Assembly: GCA_949316235.1 (NCBI GenBank)
Contig: OX438759.1
Coordinates: 11,755,618 to 11,819,617 of the forward strand
Source: Oegoconia quadripuncta
Lineage: Eukaryota; Arthropoda; Insecta; Lepidoptera; Autostichidae
Direction: 5' to 3'
Length of the DNA stretch: 64,000 bases
The notes under the pieces: model-generated
What the model saw: the letters and a program-made list of their open reading frames with translations, nothing else
The model's database searches: none
Told to the model about the DNA's origin: nothing
Part shown: in pieces, positions 26,801 through 35,800 of the stretch
How the letters are laid out: every line of letters starts with the position of its first letter
Position numbering within the stretch: the stretch's first letter is position 1
Translations under genes and position numbers: made by a program

Positions 26801-29800
26801 ACTTGTCTCCATAATGCGTGGTCCGATCCGAGTGCGTTTTTTTAGGCGTTCTTAGCCGTGTTTGATGAAAATCGGTTAAGCCATATCGAAGATATTTAGC
26901 CTTTAACACAGTTTTTTTTGTATATGATATCGCAGTTTTTCGAGGGTTTGCAATTTTTTTTTATATTTAACATTATATGAGGTGCTGAGCCATGTTTGAT
27001 GGAAAATGTTTAAGCGGTTACTTAGCTTTAACGCAGTTGGTGTGGTCTATATTTTTCAATTTCAATACATAATTATAGGTTAGTATTGTTTGTACCTCTT
27101 ATTTTTATTATTTATTTCTAACTCATGGAGACCCGAACCTTCGTAGGGCGTGCAGTGGGACACAAACCAAGAGGTTCTTTTATGTAAATTTAATCAAATG
27201 CAATGAGCAGGATGCGAGACTTCTCTCTGAATCACTAATACTATGCACTCACAGATCGACCCAGTCGGTTACCAGAATTATTCTAACAATATGTCGTCTT
27301 GTATTGTATTGGGGAGTTACTTTATATTTTCTTACAGCAAATTATTCTTTTAACACGTTCAGGGGCACTAGCCGCCTCTCGGCGCTATAACAATAAAACT
27401 CCTATTGTGTCTGGTACAATGTCCCTAAACCTGTTAGGCAACTTCAAAAAAGGAGGAGGTTCTCAATTCGACTGTATTTTTTCGTCGCCGTCAATTCTTT
27501 ATCGATTTTGAAGATTATTTTTTTGTTTGATTGACTTAGGGCCGTATTAATAAATCGATCTTGAGATTGAGATTTTATACTGTTTTAATATGTAACAGAT
27601 TCTCAAGCGTAAACTTCAGGTCAACTCAATATTGGGAATGGTTTATTAATATGGGCCTAAGATCTGATGATGCTCTCCGGAGATAGAACCTTACTGAAGT
27701 CGGTTGTTTTGACAATTATTGGCCGTTCAATTATCTTATCGTTGTCTAAATTAATAATTGTTAATTGTATATCAAGTACACAATTTGCCATTTCGTAAAG
27801 TTTATCTGAAGGAAATCGCTAGGATACAACACATGTCCTTTTATTAATTTCAACAAAACCTCTGTCTGTTGGTAAGGAAATAATGATTTGATGTAAGAAA
27901 ATATGAATTACTATAAGTTTCATTTGGTATGACTTAATTACCTAAGGTAGTTACGCAACTGTTCGAGCTAATACCCGCTGCTCAATTTAACCGATACACT
28001 TCTCGGAGAAAATTAAATTTCCATCCACATCACCTGGATGAGTGGAAGTCTACCACTGTACGTTTCTCAAGAAACTTCTTACCACGTACGACCACCCTGT
28101 GGAACGGACTTCCGGCAGCGGTATTCCCAAACGAGTACGACATTGGAACCTTCAAGAAACGAGCCTACACCTTCCTCAAAGGCCGGCAACGCATCTGTGA
28201 CCCTTGTGGTGTTGCGGGTGTCCATGGGCGGCGGTGATTGCTTTCCATCAGGTGACCCGCATGCTCGTTTGCCGCCCTCTCATATAAAAAAAAAAATCTC
28301 CTTTATTATTTAGCTGGTGCAAAAAAGTGTTATACGATTTAGTGGTCTTGTGGTGTGGTCTGAAGTTTTAAGTATTTTTGTGCTTCATTCAATCATGGAA
28401 TTTACAATTTCATTATAGGTACAATTCTATTAAACATAATACAATAGGCATTATATATACATATAACTTACGTCATTATTATATATGTACAATCGTCTGC
28501 AATTTAAAGTATTTCCTTTGTTAGCTATATTATAATAAATTGCAGTCGTGCAATACAATTGCTACAGTATATGCTGAGATGGAGTCCATTTTTGACATCA
28601 CACTGCACTCACCGTATATCCCTGTTTCTGTATATTGTAGTAATTTTCTTATTAAAATTGTTGTTGCTATAGTCACTTCGAAAAACACGCGTTCTAGTTT
28701 CTATATCCAGTATTGCTTTTATTAAATCAGACAGCCTGTATTTGTAAAATTACACACATTATAAGACGACCACATTGTATCTATTGTATTTAATAATAAA
28801 TAAGCAACGCACGAGAATGTAACGTAAGTTACACAGGAAGCACACATGATAAAGTGTTCCAAATCTGATACCTAGACATCGTGTTCCATTTTAATGTTTG
28901 TTTGTACCTTTCGATACCATTACGATACAACTATAACGTTATCGATTGACAAATTAAACATTCCATTGTAAACAGAAAATGCATATTTGAAATGTCTCCT
29001 TCCGTATTATCTGCTCCTTGTAGAGAATATGATTCATCTGGTACATGATATAATAATTGACCATTGAATACCTGTACAGGACAATGATAAATTGATGATT
29101 CATATCAAGGTTGTCGAGTCATCATTGCACAGGCTAACAACCCTTTCATCGTACTGTACTGTTACTCTATGTTAGTGCTATAGCATAAACAGTAGGTCTA
29201 TTCCACCAGTTGCTGATAAAGTTTAGGATAGTCAAGAACTTACTTGCCACTTAACTTTGTTAATATAGTTTTTGATAAAACGACAGCTAAGTTCCAGTGG
29301 CTACAAGTTTTTATATGGAAGAAATTTTACGTTAATCCAATATGGCAGGGAAATTATATCTGTCAATTTAAAGTTGCAGTTATTTTATCTGTCAGATTAC
29401 TATCAGCAAGTGGTGAAACACATCCTGTTTTATAATGTATGTATACTTACTCTTATAAATTTTATTGTAATTTATTCGCTTCCCGCTCAGCGCTCGATTG
29501 GACCAGGCTATTTGATATCAAACGAACAATGTTGTTTATTTAAAATATTATCATATATCAGTCAATTCTTTCTCACAGCTTGTTTATTACGTTACGATTA
29601 ATTTACCCGACAACACCTATCGTTTTAATATGCATTTCTTTCGGTGGACAGCGTTCGTGATTGAATTGGTAATTATTTGTAATGTGACAGGTTCGGATTC
29701 CAAGTCTGAATCGGACTCTAATACTGACGGAGAGATGGCATCGAACTACCCCCACGAGGATGCGGCCGCACTGGGACATGAGAAATCTGAGGAGTCCTAC

Positions 29801-32800
29801 AGGGACTGGGATAAATATTGGAAAGCTGTAGAAACCCACAGAACTGCGAGTATCTTGGATGTCACTCAAGGTGAGTATTTCTTTTAAATACATTGAACAC
29901 ATCAAATGATTAAGTTCTCGGTAACTTCAAATTATTCGCAACAATTTCTTTACAAAAGTAGGGAGGTTCTCAATTCATTTTTTAAGTTCTAAATCAAAAA
30001 TGCGCAAAACGGAACATTTATGGGAACACTCAGTGTCTAACCGTCTGTCACCGCCATTTATTTCAAAAACTTTGACATAGAACAATTGTAATATGAGTCG
30101 TAGAAAAAAAATTAAACATTTGTAAAATAAACAAAATCATGACTGAAATACAGACGTATTTTATAAAGTAAAAATATCGATTTTAGGGCTATTTTTAGGA
30201 GGTTAAATGAACAAAGAAATATTGAAAAGAGTTAAAGCACTATTACGGAAAAATGTTATTTAGTGTTACGTTTGTTCTAAAAACACTTGAAAATCGTGAA
30301 TGTTGGAAATCAGGTGTAGATTGAAGCAAAATTATCAGGCTTTGAAATCAGAGTTAGAGAAATGCAATCCCCTGCAAAGTGAGTTTAAAAAAATCGAGTG
30401 TTACCTCATGACACTGTGACTGGAATGTGTCAACCATAAGAAAATGTAGAGTTAATCCAGTAGACTACCTACTCAAAAATAAACATACAAACCATAGGCG
30501 TGAGACCCCAGTCAGAAGAAGTTGTACTGGTAATCTCCACCGGCCATTGATCTTATATCCCAGGGTGATTTAGCGATTCTGAACTTATTCTGTTTTAACT
30601 TATCTGCCACTGAGATTCCCGAGATACTTAGAATTCGGTATTGTGAAGTCTAATGTAAAAATAGGGAACGGGTCAAATTACACCCTAAGTCTATGATTAT
30701 GAGGTTCAGGTTTCAGATTGAGATTAGAGTTGACCTTTAAAATATCTAGTTTTTTTAATTTGTCAAGCTTCATTTTTGGCTATTGTTGTAACCTACATGC
30801 AAAGTTGTAAAGTTTGCTGATTCAATAAAATTATTATTGTACTTGACGACTGCACAGAGATCGTACAGCTTGTTTGCTAAATGATAGTTTGGAGATTAAT
30901 AAATAAATAAATATCTTTGCACATACACACAGCGCCTCTAGTTCCACACTCATAATAATAACAGATATTTTGCAATAAATACACAATGAAAATACATATA
31001 AGGTGATAAGGCTGTGATTTTGTATGATAAGGAGCACACGCGTTAAGTGTGATAATCCAATCTGAACTGGGGAGCGAGCGTGCGACTCCTCAAACTATGG
31101 AGTGAAATACTGATGCCAGTACAAATATGTATGTGTATATTTCATGTTTCTTACAGGTACTACCATTGACTGGAAAGCTAACCAAGGTAACGGCGACGCT
31201 TCCACCAAGGCCACCAGCAATGTAAGTCATATTTTTGTATATAATCATGAAAATAGTTCAAATTGTCTTAATTTATTAAAAATTAACTTAATTATTTGAC
31301 AATCAATTAGTATAGTGCAAGTGCGTATGACAAGGCTGCGGGTTCGAATCCCGTGAGGGGTAAATGTTAGTGTAACAAATACGAATATTTATTCCCGAGC
31401 CATGGAGGTTTATATAAATGTTTGCTTAATTTGGGGCTAGAGGATTGGTATAAAGTAAAATGTCGGAAATATTTATTATATTATTAACTAACTACGCTTA
31501 GCTTCAAGAACAGGGTGAATAGGAATCTATTGAGATCGCGTGCTTTATCTTCGGCCACATCGTCACTTTCCATCAGGTGAGATTGTGGTCAAATGGTATC
31601 GCCACTTGCGGCAGCAAAAATACACCCCCTTTTACCTTAGCTCGCTAAGTATGTCGTCAAATAGTGTTATAGGAACATGAAATAGGTATTTATGCCCTTG
31701 GCTTCTGATGCCTTTCATGACATAATCAACGCAATAGAACTAGTGCTGTACGGAACAAAAGGGTATACTTTAAGCCGTTACAAAGTAATAATTTATAAAA
31801 ATTATGTAAAACAATTCATAGTGTAGTGGGTGTTCAGTGAATTGATGATGCAGCAATTGTTTACTGGTTGGGGGCATTGCTCTATCACAGCACAGGAGCC
31901 GCAGTTCAGTGAGGTCGTTGCCCCGGCTACCCAGGGAGCAAATCAAAGTCGTGTATTATTTCTTTACGCCTAAAGAAAGGTCAGGTGACCCGTCAGATCC
32001 AATTTTATGTATGACGAAAAGTAATCTTCGAAATTGTGTGAGGTCAGATCGTCTAAAAATCGTTTTGTTATCATGTGTGACAAGGTCTGACCGACTGTAC
32101 AGTCCACACACCTACCTACCTACCCCAATAGAGTTAAGATTGGTTTTTATTGTACGCGAAACTCTCTATCGAATTGGTGGGTATCAGAGGTAGTCGGGTG
32201 AGGAGTGACGTCGTTTTAAGGATGTTCCGATGTCGATATGCAGTCAATCAATTAATTTGTCATAGGTTTACCTTACCACCTATAAAAAGTGGTGTTGCTA
32301 TGAAATTTTCAAGAGTATTCTATTATTTATACGCAATATAATAGACTTCAAGTATAATTCCTGACTGATATTATTTATTTCACTTATTTTGACGATTTTA
32401 TTTCAGTTAAGTTTATATTAAATGTTTGTGTGATAAATACGAACATTATTCTCCAACTCGTAAATATTTATATAAATATAAATCAATTATCTAGTTAGCT
32501 TTGCTTACTTGGGACTTATTTCGGTGTTAGTATCCGAAATAATTCCAATTAGTTAGAATTTATATACCTAATCTCTATAGTTCAAGTCACCTCTCATCTT
32601 CCAGTTTCGATTTATAGGTTAATACTAATTATATTAAACCAACGTTGCAAAGGCAATTCGATAGAATAGTCCTCCTGGACTGAACATGTCCCAAAATTTA
32701 TGAATATACTCGTAATAACGAGCTTTCCGCCCGCAACTTGGCCTGCGTGGAAGATTTCATCAAAATCCGCTTAGCTTAGCTGTCGTCTACCAACCAAATT

Positions 32801-35800
32801 TCATCCAAATCCGTCCAGCCGTTTAGGCGTGAAAAGGTAACAAACTTGTATACACAATTTCGCATTTATAATATTAGTTTGATTTTTTAATTTCCAGTCG
32901 AACGTAACGAACGGCAAAGCCGAGAACCGCCGGTGGACGTTCGCAATGCGTCACGGCGAGCGTGTGGACCTCACCTACGGCCAATGGACGCCGCACTGCT
33001 TTGACGACAACGGCACCTACGTCAGGAAGGACCTCAACATGCCGCTCAAGCTGGCTGATAGGCGAGTCTATGAATTTTTAGAAAAACTTATGAATCCGCA
33101 GAGACTAAAAATATCATCTACTTAAACCAATTCAACTGTGTTAAAAGCTAAATATCTTCGAAACGGCGCAACCGATTTCCATCAAAAATGGCTAAAAACG
33201 ATCTTGCAAATACAACAATAGCTTTCGAAAATTGCATTATGATCGTCTCACCCCTCAAAGGTGTTTTTTTGTTTATAACCCTTTATGGGTACCTCAAATA
33301 TCTGCGCGCTGTGGCTGTGTGTGGAACCACGAAGCCATAGCAAAACGCTGAGCATTATATTTTAATAATTTATTTTTTGTAAGACGGAGCGTCGATGGCT
33401 TAGCGGTTTTAGGATTAAGGAGGTCCGGGTTCGATTCCCAGGCAGGCCAGGCATATCAATGGTTTTAAAATTTAAATTAATTATTATGTGCACTTATCCG
33501 ACTACTCTTAAACGATGAAGGAAAACATTGTGAGGAAACCTGCATGACTGAGAAATAAAAATCAAAGGCATGTGAAGTCCCCAACCCGCATTGGGCCAGC
33601 GTGGAGACCATGGCCCAAACTCCCTCATTAAACGAGGGAAGGTCTATATCTCTGCTGTGGGATGTTTACGGGCTGACGATGAAGACAGATTATAGCTGAA
33701 TTAATGTTTTTATTTTTGAAACAAATGCAAGACTCAAGCGTTCATTGGGTAAATCGGTTTAGGTCTAGATAACCGCCTCACAGTATCGGTCCAAATGTTT
33801 ATATTAAATAAATAATGTTATTAAACATGTATCTACGGGAATCGGCGGACATTGTTCTGGCACGATAGGCGTGAACTCAAGTTTTTGCTGATACGATGTA
33901 TGTATGTATTTATCTCCCTTTGCGTCTAGTATTTGTAACAATTTCTATTTATTAATTGTTTTGTAATTATTGCTTCTCGTTTACGTCACTATATATTAAA
34001 AACGGTATCAACCACAGGATGTTCATTGCTCAAAATAGGCCTCCCCCATAGAATTCCAGAGTGACCGGTTGGAAGCGTCCTGCGGCTGATATGATGTTGA
34101 TATAAAATATCGATGATAAACCTGACCGTAAACGTTATAAAAATATTTATTTGTCGTGCTTAGCCACAGGTTTTAAGTACGATCTCGTACACAACCTTTA
34201 CAAAATGACAGTCTATTGGAATGAATGAATGAAGTCATGTAAATGGTATGTATTATTTATTTTATATATTTGATATTGTATAGATGTCGTTTGTAGGCTT
34301 AGGTTATGTATTTTAGTCTTTATATTATATAACAATTACCGACTATAAATATCCACCCATATTGCTACTTTTAGTGCAAACCTCCTCTCCTGGTAGCTTG
34401 TATCTTTACCTTAAGGTTTGCATGGAAGAGATCGTTGTTAGCGATAAGGCCGCCTTTTTGTGCGATTAATGATATACGCTGTAATCTTTAAGTAGTTTTT
34501 GTTCCTATTTGAATGCCATTTATAATTGACTATTGTAGGGTAGGCGGTAAGGATTCGTATTCAAAGGATACGCCATTGACGCGCATTGGTCGGCTTCAAG
34601 CTCAGTTAGTGGGTGAGGGGCTACGGTTGGCCGGCGTCACTGTGAAACATGTGTACGCGTCGTCGGCGTTAAGGTGCGTCGAGACTGCGCACGAGTTCCT
34701 TGTTGGTGAGTGATGGTGCTTTTAGAAATACATAACGTGACCATTTATTTTTCCACAGATGAATATACAGTAAATTTGACAGTGACGAGCTGAACTTGCG
34801 AGTTTGTCCATAAACTTTAAATACTTTTCGGACGATTTTAGTTCAACATGTCTGGTCTGTTTTTAGAAAAGAATGAATTTATGACATATCCTTTTGTGTC
34901 CTTCTTTTTGTAATCGAAACAAAATTCTATATAATTCAGGTTATTGGTTGTTCAAACGAGATTATGTGAAAACATTTTCAGTGTTCCAGTCTTCTTACGA
35001 AAACGGGACATTTCTGCGTCCTTACTATTCTGTTTAGGGACAACGGGACTAATTACATAAAAATTTGACATATGGTCGTATTAGGAATACAATATACAAA
35101 CAGGGGGCCGATCGCGCTATGTTTGAACGATAACACCAAAGCTAAACCATAACCAAAAACGTTACGTTAAGCACATTTCCTATCGCGCTAATCATTTGCA
35201 TGGAAATTAGCCGTGTATTTTTTAATACGTGGGTAAAGAAATTTATTTCTCAAAAGAATAATTACAATTTACTTACATGAGAAAATTTACATTTTTGTTA
35301 ATTACTATTACGAGCGTAATATAAACAATTTAGTTAAACAGAAAATCGTGGGTAAGAAAACAAAACTCATCATTAAGCACTAGTAACCAGTATATACAGA
35401 GCTCCGCTAAGTATGGGCAACCCACAGAGCGCGCGCTCACATTACGCATAATACATAAGTTTGACAATGCCTCTATACAGCAGCTATTTATTATGTTATT
35501 TGATTATTTTATTGTATTTACTTGACAATGCCTCTCGACAGTAGCTTAGCTTATGAGATAATTGACAATGCCCCTTTACAGCAGCTTAACTTCGTTTATT
35601 TTTAAATAGGTACCTTATATAATTGTCATGAATTGCACTATTTATGTATGTTGACGTGTCCAAGTGCTCTAATTGAAGTTTATGGAAATAAAGAATTATG
35701 GGTATGAGTCATACATGACCGGGCTAAGCTACGCTTAATACTCGTGGTAAGCTCTAAACATTTTGCTTTTTTTTCCTTTTTTGGTAACGATGATTTAATC

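Noticed and set aside
31326..31346. tRNA-like box B motifs (also at 14588, 33428, 54389, 19849, 58767)
   Set aside because: Only fragments of the tRNA pattern are present, no cloverleaf folds, and the flanks are shared between copies. They are SINE heads, not tRNA genes.
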